DNA of 64,000 bases from Diplonema japonicum. Lineage: Eukaryota > Euglenozoa > Diplonemea > Diplonemida > Diplonemidae. Shown here one piece after another: positions 29,377-38,944 of the stretch. Positions within the stretch are counted from its first letter, which is position 1. Each line of letters opens with the position of its first letter. The stretch lies in assembly GCA_964019335.1 (NCBI GenBank), contig OZ025657.1, forward strand, positions 682,001-746,000, in the 5' to 3' direction. The notes below the pieces were generated by a model, which worked only from the letters and a program-made list of their open reading frames with translations, had not been told where the DNA came from and searched no databases. The translations under genes were made by a program, and so were the position numbers.

Positions 29377-31005
29377 ATGGCCAGAATAGGTGGCATGGCG
29401 GACATCAACGCAAGGTTGATGAAGAAAAACTCGAAAGGCAAGCAGCATGCTAGGCCTGTGGAGAGGCTTGAAGACGAATATGACCTGAAAATTGAACCAG
29501 AGGACCAGGAACCTGGTGTGCTGGGTAAGGGAACGTACGGCATTGTGAGGAGGTACGAGAAGAAGGACCTGGACCACCTGAAGCATGTGCCATCCGGGCC
29601 TGTTGCGATTAAGGAGATCGACAAGATGCGTGCTTCGTCGAACACGAAGACGCTGAAGCACATCATGGTGGAGCTTGTGGTGCTGAAGCAGCTCAACCAC
29701 CCCAACGTCATCAAGCTGTACGACGTGGTGCACACAGAGGACAAGATCTACATGGTCATGGAGCTCTGCAGCGGTGGCGAGCTTTACCACTTCATTGCCA
29801 CGAACCGCGTGCTCCCTCCCGACACCGCCGCCATCATCCTCAAGCAGATCCTCATTGTGCTGAAGTACATACACAGCGAGCACATTGTGCACAGAGATAT
29901 CAAACCAGAAAACATCCTCATAGACAAGAACGACTTCCACATCAAGCTCATCGACTTCGGGCTTGCAAAGTACTATGGCCCTGCAACGAATGTGGATTTC
30001 CCCCAGTCGCCCTCACCTAACAACCCCCAGCACTTCATGTGCGGTGATGCGGTGCCGCCTAGCCCGCTCATTGCCAACACACCCTGTGGGACTGATCTCT
30101 ACCTGGCGCTTGAGTCCATCTGCGGTATCTTAGAAGGCCAGGTGGGCAAGAGGCCGTGGATGTCTACGAAAAGCAAGCTGCCTAAAGTGGACGTGTACGG
30201 CGCGGTATGGCAATGGTTTAAGAATTATTATTTCATCGCACGCAGGGTGTCATTGCCTACGCCATGCTGACAGGAAAGCTACCGTACCGAAGTGCTTACC
30301 GCCAAGTCCGAAGAACGCCACAGGAGCGCGAGCGCAGGTTAGAGGACTTGAAGGGAAAGATGAGAGATGGTGTGCAGTTCCCGGCCACTGCCCAGAACCT
30401 TCCTCTCGAGGCACTAGAGGTATGCTGTTGTGGCACATGAACCATCACAGTGCGTGCGTGAGCTGATGCAGAACAACTGCCAAGAGCGTCCCTCAGCAGA
30501 GCAGGCGATCATGCTTGACTGGTTGAGAGACGTGAGAACCCCTTCTAGGGGCGAGCCCGACGTGACTGTCATCGAGGTGAAGCAGGTATTGAATTGACAC
30601 GTGACGACACACTCAACAGGTGAAGCCCGTGGATAAGGCAAGCTTTGTGATGTCTGGGCCGCCCATTAAAAAGAAGGGCAAGCAGCCTGAGAAGGCACCG
30701 CTCCCGGATCTCACGAAGCAAGCTGTAGGGTATGAGGCAGGATGTAAAAGAAAACTTGACAGAGTTGAAGAAAAGAAGGTGATTGCTGGTGCTGGTGCAG
30801 AGAAGAAAGGTATGCTCGAAAAAATAATATGAGCGACATGTACACACACACAGAAACGCCAATTGAGTTCGTGGAGGAGGAGAAAGAAGAGGAGAAGGCC
30901 CCGGGCACTGCCGATCCTGCCAAGTTCAAGGACGGGTGGGCTGAGCTTATGCGGAATGTGAGAGGCGAAGAAGACGATGACTGTGAAGAGAAGAACTCGG
31001 CGTAA
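29377..31005 (+). CDS. Ser/Thr protein kinase, five exons
   Basis: Exons 29377-30204, 30246-30419, 30451-30585, 30620-30809 and 30854-31005 give about 492 residues; introns are 31-44 nt and begin GTAT. The kinase domain runs from about residue 45: [23 protein letters not shown] (about 172), DFGLAKYYG (about 193), then [21 protein letters not shown] across the first intron. The layout resembles CAMK/AMPK-like kinases, but the APE motif is replaced by LALES after a long insert (about 200-240). The regulatory tail is Lys/Glu-rich. The unspliced frame stops at 30270; splicing restores conserved subdomains IX-XI, which supports the exon model. Substrate and pathway are unknown. The start is the first ATG after tandem CACAGGGCACAG sites. 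Confidence 0.85.
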
Positions 31006-31730
31006 GCACATCATTGAACGGTCCCATCAGTGTTTCCTAACCACGTAAGCCTGCGGAGCCCCCCCCTCCGACCTCCGACCCCCCCCCCCCCCCCCCTTTC
31101 ATTTCTCTTCTTAGCTCTTGTCTTTAGTTTCATCGTGCTCTTGCAAGAGTGCTTTATGTTGGTATTCTTAAGTTTTACGTTGGTTTGTAGTTTTATTTAA
31201 ACTTTTTTTTTCTCTTATTTTTTTTTCTGAGGACAGGAAGAGGCAAGACCAAAAGAGGTAACAGTGGAAGTATAAAATGGAAAAAGAAAAGAAAAGATGT
31301 TTTCTAAAATCAAAAAAAAAAAGAAATTTGAAAAAAAAAAAATAGAAGAGAGAGGAAAGAAGAAAAAAAAAATGACAAAAAAAAAGAGAGAGAGAGAGAA
31401 AGGAGAAAAAAAAATCACAAACCTAGAAGAAAAAAACTTAAAAACTTATCCTGTCTTTCGCTGTAAGAAGCTCTTACGCAAGAACAATGACCCTAGCCAA
31501 GTTGATCTTCAAAAGCAGGCTGCTATTTTTTTTTTCTCCCCCCCTTTTTTTTTTAAATATTGGTGGATGTCGCTAACACTTCTCTCCCATCAGTTCTCTT
31601 TTTTTATTCCTTTTTCTTTTTTTTTTATTATTTCCCCTCCAGCTGTGCTTCTTTTTTCCGAGGTCTGTCTTGCCTTTCCACTTCCATTTCTTCCCCCCTC
31701 CCATCTGTTGTTGTAAGCCCTCAGGGTACG
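31006..31730. other. spacer with poly-C and A-rich tract, no gene seen
   Basis: It holds a C-run at about 31079-31096 and a purine-rich stretch at about 31270-31440. Pyrimidine-rich DNA then leads to the acceptor region before the ATG at 31731. No coding or RNA feature was recognised. Confidence 0.6.
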
Positions 31731-33086
31731 ATGACTGATTATGATGTTCGTCGGCGCAAAATGTTTATGGAAGAGAGAGAACGACGAGACGCCATGAAGA
31801 TGGTGGAAGAGGGGTGCCGGCATACCTTGTACACATGCCTTCAGGGGTTCATGCCACAGGCAAAACCAGAGCCAGAGCCAGAACCAGAACCAGAACCAGA
31901 GACACCTGTGCAAACGGAAGAGGCAGGGTGCCAATGGGAGCACGGGTTCCACAACACCCACAAGCAGTACAGTTTGTGCCTTGACATCGACGGCACTATG
32001 CTGACAACAGGTTTTGATGAAGCAGAGGACGTGACACACATCAACACGAGGGCGGGGCTGCGCGAGATGCTTGAGGGTCTTGTTGAGAACGAAAACCTGC
32101 GGATTGGAATCTACACAGCCGCACGGTCGCTGTACGCCTCTGGGTCGAAGTTCCTTATCAACGACCTTGTGTGTGGGTTTACAGAGCCTGTCTTTGACTT
32201 CTGCATCAGCCACCAGCCTGAGCTCGACATCAACACCACCACAAAGGACCTGCGCCTTGTGCGCAAGGACAAGGACATCGACCACGTCCTCCTCATCGAC
32301 AACGACCCTAGTGTCATAGTGCAGGCGTGCAACACGGTCATCATCCCAGACTTCGACTACGACCCACGAGGCAGGGACCCTATCCTCCTCCACATCGCTG
32401 AGATGGTCGCTGCGCTCTGCAAAAGCGGCCTCACAGTACCCCTTTTCCTCCAAAAATCTCAACGTGAAAATAAATTCGTGCACTTGCACCGAAGCACATA
32501 CCACATGAACAGGTACTGTGTGAGCTGTGCTGCTCTTGAGAAGCCCAACGAAGCCTTGATCATTGACGAATGCTTTGGTATGCCACGGGATAGAGGGTGA
32601 GAGATGTTTTATAAAAACACAGGCACGTGGGATCTATTTTGCCAGTCATGCTGGGAAGCCGTACGTGTGGAACAGGAAGCCGATGCGGCGAAGGAACTCC
32701 TGAAACAGAAAGAAGAGGAAGACCGGAAACGAGAAGTGACAGAAAGGAAGCAACGGGCAGCGAAAGCAAAGGATGAGGAAGACCGGAGGAAGCGAGAAAT
32801 ACTCGTTAAAAAGAAGCGGGAGGAGAAGGAGAAAGTATTGAAGATGCAAGAAGAGAAACAGGAAAAGGAGAGGGAAGAGGCAGAGAAGGCAAAGCGGAAG
32901 GAAGAGGAAGAGAAGGCCAAGAAACAAGAACAGGCGAAGAAGCGACTAATCATCGACGAAGTGAGCCGACCCGTTCCATCGCAACAGCTTAAAGAAAATG
33001 GGGCAGGTAAGAATAAGAAGAAAAAGGGGAAAAAGGTGGACTTGAACGAGGTCTTGTGGCCGTCTCTTGGCGCCCCGCAAAGATAA
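31731..33086 (+). CDS. FCP1/SCP-like HAD phosphatase with Zn ribbon and charged tail
   Basis: Two exons (31731-32577 and 32623-33086; 45-nt intron GTATGCC...AACACAG) give about 436 residues. After a PEPEPE stretch (about 45-60) comes a HAD domain. LDIDGTML carries the two catalytic Asp, near residue 84. IGIYTAA and VLLIDNDPSVI follow, then IIPDFDYDPRGRDP, the typical C-terminal block of FCP1/NLI-interacting phosphatases. These dephosphorylate Ser/Thr, for example on the RNA polymerase II tail; the substrate here is unknown. The intron lies inside a likely zinc ribbon: CVSC before it and CQSC after it, joined by splicing. A long Lys/Glu/Arg helix and a basic KKKKGKK tail follow. The start is the ATG after TCAGGGTACG. 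Confidence 0.82.
31859..31906 (+). repeat. short Pro-Glu coding repeat
   Basis: Tandem CCAGAR codon pairs encode a PEPEPEPEPE stretch near the N-terminus of the HAD phosphatase. The six-base period is clear in the DNA. Confidence 0.8.
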
Positions 33087-33364
33087 GACACAAGAAGAGA
33101 AGGGTTATGCTAGCTGCACCCACGCTCTCCTTCCTCTTAACCTTGTCTTCCTCTCTGCTCATTTCCCCCCCCTCCTTCATTCTTCTTTTTCTTTTTTCTT
33201 TTCTTGGGCTAAATTGAACAAAAAAAAAAAAGAGGAAAAAATATCGAATTACACCTTTTCCCTTTTTTTTTTTCTTTTTTTTTTTCTTGCGCAGCACGAC
33301 TGTGAGCCTTAAATCTAGTTTCTTTTCTTTTTTCCGGCGACAAGGGATTTTTTTCCCCGTGACT

Positions 33365-33404
<40 letters not shown>

Positions 33405-33540
33405 TTCCTATTAAAATATCGGGTCCTCTGTAGTTTCCCTCTGCCTACAGACAGCTCTTTTAAAAAAAAAAAAAAAAAATGAAGGAGGAAAAAAAGTCCT
33501 CTCGTATTTAGTTTCTCTTCTTTTCTTCTTCTTCTAAGAA

Positions 33541-33690
33541 ATAATATTTCCAGGGTTAACTGATCACCAATAGGGTTTTAAATACAACTGTATTGTAAAT
33601 TTGACAACAACCGGGGGGTGCATTGAAGGGGTATGGTTGCAGGCGTTTCAAAAACCCGACAGTGATCGTTTAACCCTGGGTACTATTGAA
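33541..33690. mobile_element. MITE-like element with about 30-bp terminal inverted repeats
   Basis: The left arm CCAGGGTTAACTGATCAC (33550-33567) and its continuation TAGGGTTTT are mirrored by the right arm. On the + strand the right arm reads AAAACCCGACAGTGATCG then TTTAACCCTGG (33652-33679). The arms agree at roughly 27 of 31 positions by eye and enclose about 70 nt of unique sequence without an ORF. Flanking AATA/TATT bases may extend the arms. No clear target duplication was seen. A related right arm occurs at 62953. Confidence 0.55.
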
Positions 33691-34199
33691 ATAAGTTAAC
33701 GAAACACACAAAAAAAAAAACAAAAAAAAATAGCTTCATTACCCCCTCCCCCCTCTTTGTTTAGCGTGGGCCCCGATAGTTAAAGGCATTTTTTATAGTT
33801 CCAAGTGCCCATAAAAAAAATGGTTTCCCCCCCCCCCCCCTCCTCTTTTCTTTTTCGATATTTTATTTTGTACTGGTTCTTCCTCTTTTTTTTTTCTTTT
33901 TTTTTTTCTCGACAATCCTTTTTCTTTTATTTTTTTGTAAAGAAGGGGTAATTCACTTACTAATAAATAAATACACCCAAAACCGGTTTTTTTTTTTTTT
34001 TTTTTTTTGGACCCATCTGAATATAGTTTTTGGAGGCTGCTTAAGTGAGATTGTCTTTTACTTTGAGCTTTAGTATTAAGTGGATTTTTCGACTTTTTTC
34101 TTCCTCGAAGTTCTGTACTTTTTTTGGGTACCTGAGTGAATTACCCCCACCGCGACGTAAGATGAAAGAAACGAAAAAAAAAAAGGGAAAAAAAAAGCT

Positions 34200-34257
34200 G
34201 GAGCGCTCACTTAAAGCCCAACTAGGCCGGTGAGCACATTCCTTTAAAGAATAGTTT
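34200..34257. repeat. hairpin plus shared motif, copy 2
   Basis: GCGCTCAC (34203-34210) can pair with GTGAGCAC (34231-34238) around a 20-nt loop, followed by ATTCCTTTAAAGAATAG and a T-run. The tail matches 48041-48090 and 19560-19592. It could be a small Pol III transcript or the end of a dispersed repeat. Confidence 0.4.
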
Positions 34258-34506
34258 TTTTATCCCCCCTTCCCCTTCCCTGTCCCCTTTCTCCCCCTTT
34301 TTTTTTTGATTCCCATTTCCCTCCAATTTAGCATTCTATTTCGAGGCCCTCTTTTTCAAAAGAAAAAAAAAAGTGGTTACCTTCTCCTCTGCCCGCCGCC
34401 CCACCTCGAGCGGCGCCTCCGCAGCTTTTGGGGGTCTCGCCTGTTTTTTTATCTTATTTTTTATATTTTTTATTATTATTTTGGTAAATAGCGCGTAGAC
34501 ACATCC

Positions 34507-35495
34507 ATGCCAAACAAAAGAAAAGGGGGTGGGTCCACTATGGATAGCATCCATGCACTGGGGAAGATGATTAAGTCTGAAGTGAAGGCCATGACAAGGC
34601 CTTGCGACTTCGAAGTGCACCTTGAACCTGAAGGCACCCTAGGCTGCGGCATGGTGGTCATCGACAAAGAGAGTATGCTGAAGACGTTTCGGCCTGAAGT
34701 CTGCACGCTAACAGGAAGCGTGACAATCCGTGTGAAGAAGAACCACGTGGTGGAGTATGAGGAAGCAAGCATCGCCTACGTCGGGACACTGGTCACCTTG
34801 GAAGGTGTTGTCGCGCGAAGGGAACGCTTTCTTAATATCCGGCAACACCTTTCTGACGCGGGGTCCATCTCAGACAGCAAATGTTTCAATTTTACCTTTG
34901 AAAATGTAAGAAGCCCGTTCGATAGTTATAAAGGGTCGCGGGTCACCGTGAAGTACGCCCTTCGTATCAAGCTGAAGCGGAGCATGATGGCCTTCGACGT
35001 CACCAACGACGAGGAGATCTGGATACGATGCCAGCGGCCGCAGATGGACGCCGCGTTGTGCCCTTCACTGCTCGTTGCGCAAAACGATGAATCGTCCTCC
35101 CTCTGGAACAAGCCCTACGGGACGAACAATTACGAAGAACGGCCCTTCGTGCAGGCGCAGCACGGCTACGGCAACATTGTTGAGTATCAAAACCACGCCC
35201 TCCCGCCTGTGGCCGTTGACTGCAACCTCAACGACAGCGATAATGAAGACGATGATAATGACGTGCCCCCCCCACCCCTGGCTGTCAAGGCACAGTCCGC
35301 CCCAAAACCCTCACCGGTTATAAAGAGAATGCCCCCACCACCACCACCAGACTACAATGTGGTGGAGCGGCCCATCGACATCACCGTTGTGTTGGACACA
35401 CGCATGAAGTTGGGGTTGTTTATTGAGCGCAATGTGTACCATACCAGGGATATCATCAAAGGGAGGATGTGTTTCGAGGAGGTGTGTAGGGAAGA

Positions 35496-35531
<36 letters not shown>

Positions 35532-35889
35532 AAACAAGCAGTTGAACGGCTTTGAGCTTGTCGTCGCGAAGTTGCAAATTGTACGCAAGGAACAATACTG
35601 CAATAAGGAACTCTCGAATGAGGTGTTGTTCACGTCCGAGCTGCTAGGTATGTGGAGGAAAAAAAAAAAAAAAAAGAAAAAAAACCCACCAGATGGGGAC
35701 CCACCGCTGCACGTGCCGATACCTCTCTCCCTCCCCTTGCGCGGCATTACGTCTCTCTCGCCCACGTGCCTCAAAATCCATAATAAGGCGAATATGCGCT
35801 TTTTCCTTCGCCTCCTCCTCTTCGACGAAGGCCAGCTTCCCTACACAGCAGAGTCTGAAATAAACATCTGGCGGCAGCCGGAAGCCTAA
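34507..35889 (+). CDS. VPS26: retromer subunit VPS26-like
   Basis: Three exons (34507-35481, 35542-35647, 35693-35889) give about 425 residues. The arrestin-like fold is recognisable from FENVRSPFDSYKGSRVTVKYALRI in parts (FENV...SY.G..V...Y.LR) and from the second half: KLGLFIERNVYHTRDIIKG, LNGFELVVAKLQIVRKE, DGDPPLHVPIPLSLPLRG and FFLRLLLFDEG...IWRQ. VPS26 binds VPS35 in retromer, which recycles cargo from endosomes. An acidic and Pro-rich insert (about residues 240-285) is unusual. The first intron carries a run of about 31 T. Its donor is either GTGTGT at 35482, which aligns better with VPS26, or GTTTTT at 35497. The second intron (35648-35692) is A-rich. Both contain the only barriers to a continuous frame. 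Confidence 0.85.
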
Positions 35890-36278
35890 GGCGAGGCCAT
35901 CTCTTACTTTTGCAGTATTGTTTTTTTTTTTTTTTCTTTTTTTTTTTCTTTCATTCTTTCCTGTTTCGTGTGGAATGTCTTCATCTTTTTTACGAGGACG
36001 GAGCGGACCCGCGCCAGTGAACCTGACGAAAGCCTCACAAATACGAGTAGGAAGGAAGAAGCGGATAAGGAAGAGGCCTTTGTTTCCTGTTTTTATTTTT
36101 ATTTTTTTATGCCCCTTCTTTTTGTTCCGCAACTGCTTCCTCTTCCTTGTGGTCTTTACTGCTTCGTTCGTTTTTTTTTTTTTTTTTTTTTTCCCTTGAT
36201 ACTTTCCCCTTTTTCTTGTGATTAACTTTACTTTGCCACAGGTGGCACAGCCACAAAAAAAAAAAAAAAAAAAAAAAA
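35890..36278. other. spacer, no gene seen
   Basis: T-runs at about 35920-35947 and 36170-36192 and an A-run directly before the next ATG (36254-36278). CTTTGCCACAG at about 36231-36241 is a plausible acceptor for the transporter gene. No other feature was seen. Confidence 0.6.
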
Positions 36279-37268
36279 ATGAGTGAGAATGCAGATATGA
36301 AGAAGTTGGCCTTCACGACGGCTATGCTGTTCCTGTCATGGGGCCTGCATGACTTCCTACAAGAAGCAGTGTTCCGGCAGCCTGGGTTCAGCTATGGGCT
36401 TTTTATGGCGTTTTGTCTGCAAACAGCAGCTGTGCTGGGAGCGAGTGCGAGTTCGTTGTATAGCAAGCGAATGAGCATGGTGGACAAGCAGGCGACGCCC
36501 TGCCTAGGGCCACAGCAGCACAACACGACGATCGAGATCGAGGAAGAAGTGAAAGTGAAGCCGTACGTTGTTTACGGGTACTACATACTGCTTGCGGGTG
36601 TCATCGCTGCCAGCAACGGATTGTCAACAACAGCCCTCAACTATGTGAACATGCCTGCAAAGGTGCTCTTCAAGTCCTCGAAGCTTATCCCCGTCATGGT
36701 CATTGCCGCATGTCTCGGAAGCGAGACCTTCGCGGTGCGGGACTACTTCTGCGCCTTCCTTGTCTGCACGGGCCTTGCCGTCTTCTCCTATGCTGACCTG
36801 TCGTCTGCTGCGCAGTTCTCAGTTATCGGTGTAGGCATCCTCGCCCTTGCTGTCACTGCGGATGCATTAGCCCCCAACCTACAGCAGCTCCTCCTCAAAA
36901 AGTTGAACCAAACAAAGGAAGAAGTCCTTTACTACACGAACTGGCTGTCATCCATCTTCACCTTGTGTGCCTTGAGCGCTAGTGGGACCCTCTTCCCAGC
37001 GATATCGTATCTCAGTGGCAATTCCACAGCGCTCGGACTCCTCCTCCTGCAGTCTGTTGCAGGGTATCTCGGCATTGTGACCTTCCTTTACTCTATCAGC
37101 GAGTTCGGCCCCTCTACTACGGTCCTCATTGCCTCCACACGCAAGATGCTCACCATCACTGTTTCGTATCTAGTCTTCAACAAGCCCTTTCAGGCCCCGC
37201 ATGTTGTGGGCGTCGTATTGGTGTTGGGCGCTGCTACCGCACAGGCATATTTCAAGAAGAGGAAGTAG
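36279..37268 (+). CDS. SLC35B-type nucleotide-sugar/PAPS transporter
   Basis: A 329-residue single-exon protein with about ten hydrophobic segments, the usual size of the UAA/SLC35B family of Golgi or ER transporters. The block ALNYVNMPAKVLFKSSKLIPVM corresponds to the family's conserved NxPxKVxFKSxKxIPVM region and is the main evidence. Near the end, STRKMLTITVSYLVF matches the TTTRKxxTxxxSxxxF block. It ends in KKRK, which fits a C-terminal di-lysine ER-retrieval signal. The substrate may be PAPS or a UDP-sugar; the sequence alone does not decide. The start follows an A-run directly downstream of a GCCACAG acceptor. Confidence 0.85.
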   Translation: MSENADMKKLAFTTAMLFLSWGLHDFLQEAVFRQPGFSYGLFMAFCLQTAAVLGASASSLYSKRMSMVDKQATPCLGPQQHNTTIEIEEEVKVKPYVVYGYYILLAGVIAASNGLSTTALNYVNMPAKVLFKSSKLIPVMVIAACLGSETFAVRDYFCAFLVCTGLAVFSYADLSSAAQFSVIGVGILALAVTADALAPNLQQLLLKKLNQTKEEVLYYTNWLSSIFTLCALSASGTLFPAISYLSGNSTALGLLLLQSVAGYLGIVTFLYSISEFGPSTTVLIASTRKMLTITVSYLVFNKPFQAPHVVGVVLVLGAATAQAYFKKRK

Positions 37269-37579
37269 TCGTAAAAGAAGCCGTGCGTGAACATCGATTT
37301 TTTTTATTTATTTTCTTTATTTCTTCTTTCTTTTTAGGCCCTTTTCCCCTTCTTAATTACATGAACCCATGCACTTTTGGTGCCACAGCCCACTGCCTCC
37401 AGAAGCCTGATATCTAAATAGTCCTTTCCCTTCTTCTTTACGAGTGTGGCGTGTCTGGGGGCTGGGTTGCTGTGTTAGCACCTCTGCACCGTTAGAGCAT
37501 AAAGGCAATGGGGGTACACTCATAAGTTCTTTTGTTCTGTGAGTAGAATATGTAGCTTTATTTCATCACAGGTTTACAA
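37269..37579. other. short spacer, nothing recognised
   Basis: About 310 nt of mixed sequence with moderate complexity at 37360-37540 but no open frame or RNA signature that I recognise. It ends in TTTCATCACAG, the acceptor of the PHD gene. Confidence 0.6.
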
Positions 37580-38836
37580 ATGGTGAAGACACACTGCCAA
37601 GCTGGGACCTGCAAGAGATACACGTACAGGTCGGTAGGCAAAACGAAGTGGTACTGCTGGCAGCACCTGAGCCACATCAAGGAGGGCACGGTCTGTGTGA
37701 ATGTCTGTGTGAATGATGTCAAGAAAGATAGAGAATGCTCGAAATGTCAGAAAACAATGCATAAAGACAAACTCCTGCTCTGCGAGGAGATGGAGTGTGA
37801 ATGCGCGACGCACATATACTGCTTGGAACAGAAGCTTCCTTTCGTTCCACTGGAGCCGTGGTACTGCCCTGCACACAACCTATACGGGAAGAACATTGTG
37901 CTTGAAGACATCCTGCCCGAACCTGGCACAAAGATCATGGTGCTAATGAACTCTGAGCTGGTGTGGTGGCCTGCTGTGGTTGTTCCCACAGATGCTGCGT
38001 ATCTTCCTAAGGTTTTACCGAGAAAAGGCGGCGCTTTGGACAAGAAGAGGACTTTCAAAGAGAAGACAAGGACAAACAAGATATCGATGGACCCCAAGGT
38101 GAAGCGCCCCACTATCGTGGCGGCGTACTACGGGCAGCCCTTCGGCACCAACTCGGAGTTCACAGTCATCAAGCTAGACTGGGACCGCATCAAGAAGCTT
38201 GACTTCGAGTCGCCTTTCTTCGCGTCCCCTTCGAAACCCCTTAGCACCGCATTGCACTTGGCACGGAGATTCGACCTTGACACCACCAACAAAGGGAAAT
38301 TTGCATACAAATCGTGCAAGCCTGTGCACATTGCACAGGAAGAGGACCCACAGACAGCGGTTATGCTGTACCTGATGGAAAAGTGCATGAACTTGAAGGC
38401 TTTGTGCACAGGAAAAAAGGTGAAGTTTGCTATAGTGAAGAAGTGGCTGTGTCGTGGGAGCATGAACATAGACGAAGAAACGACTGCGGCCCTAAGCGTT
38501 GTGTATGAGCTCATCGGAAGAGTGTACGTCCCACCTCTACAAGCTCCTGTTTGCGCTGGGAGAGGACGGCCTCGCAAGCGCGTCTTATCAGCAACTCAAG
38601 GCTCTACACCGCGCGTTGCATCTCCAAAGAACAAGCGACCAAAGTTAGCGTCTCTGTGGATGAGCAAAATGAAACCCCCCCCGGCTCTGCAGGTCACCTT
38701 TGGCATTGAGCCTGCTACACTTGCCGCCTGGGAGCAGGGGAAGAGGCTTGCCAAACACGAAGCTGACTACATTGAGACAGTAGTGCGCCATGTCATAGGA
38801 TGGGAGCTGGGCTTTGACGAGTTACCTGCCAACTAA
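37580..38836 (+). CDS. PHD-finger/PWWP-like chromatin protein with AT-hook
   Basis: A 418-residue single-exon protein. The N-terminus has Cys/His pairs (CQAGTCKRYTYRS, WYCWQH) that may bind zinc. A PHD finger follows at about residues 53-95 (CSKCQKTMHKDKLLLCEEMECECATHIYC..., WYCPAH), a reader of histone H3 tails. Residues about 115-215 resemble a PWWP/Tudor-type fold: PGTKIMVLMNSELVWWPAVVV and, later, VAAYYGQPFGTNSEFTVIKLDWDRI. An AT-hook, GRGRPRKR, lies near residue 325. The combination points to nuclear binding of modified chromatin and DNA; no catalytic domain is seen. The start lies eight bases after TTCATCACAG. Confidence 0.82.
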   Translation: MVKTHCQAGTCKRYTYRSVGKTKWYCWQHLSHIKEGTVCVNVCVNDVKKDRECSKCQKTMHKDKLLLCEEMECECATHIYCLEQKLPFVPLEPWYCPAHNLYGKNIVLEDILPEPGTKIMVLMNSELVWWPAVVVPTDAAYLPKVLPRKGGALDKKRTFKEKTRTNKISMDPKVKRPTIVAAYYGQPFGTNSEFTVIKLDWDRIKKLDFESPFFASPSKPLSTALHLARRFDLDTTNKGKFAYKSCKPVHIAQEEDPQTAVMLYLMEKCMNLKALCTGKKVKFAIVKKWLCRGSMNIDEETTAALSVVYELIGRVYVPPLQAPVCAGRGRPRKRVLSATQGSTPRVASPKNKRPKLASLWMSKMKPPPALQVTFGIEPATLAAWEQGKRLAKHEADYIETVVRHVIGWELGFDELPAN

Positions 38837-38944
38837 TAAAAAAGAAGAAAACCCATGTGCTGGCAAACAATCTTTCATTACACTCAAATACTAACTCTCA
38901 AAAACTGCTTTCTGTGTTCCTTGTAAACGCAATTACCACAGGTG

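Larger units (their letters stand above)
33087..34506. other. spacer with extreme homopolymers and repeat copies
   Basis: No gene was seen in 1.4 kb. It holds a 38-nt T-run (33366-33403), other A-, C- and T-runs, an inverted-repeat element at 33541-33690 and a hairpin with a shared 3' motif at 34200-34257, both listed separately. Short open frames are low-complexity. Confidence 0.6.
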
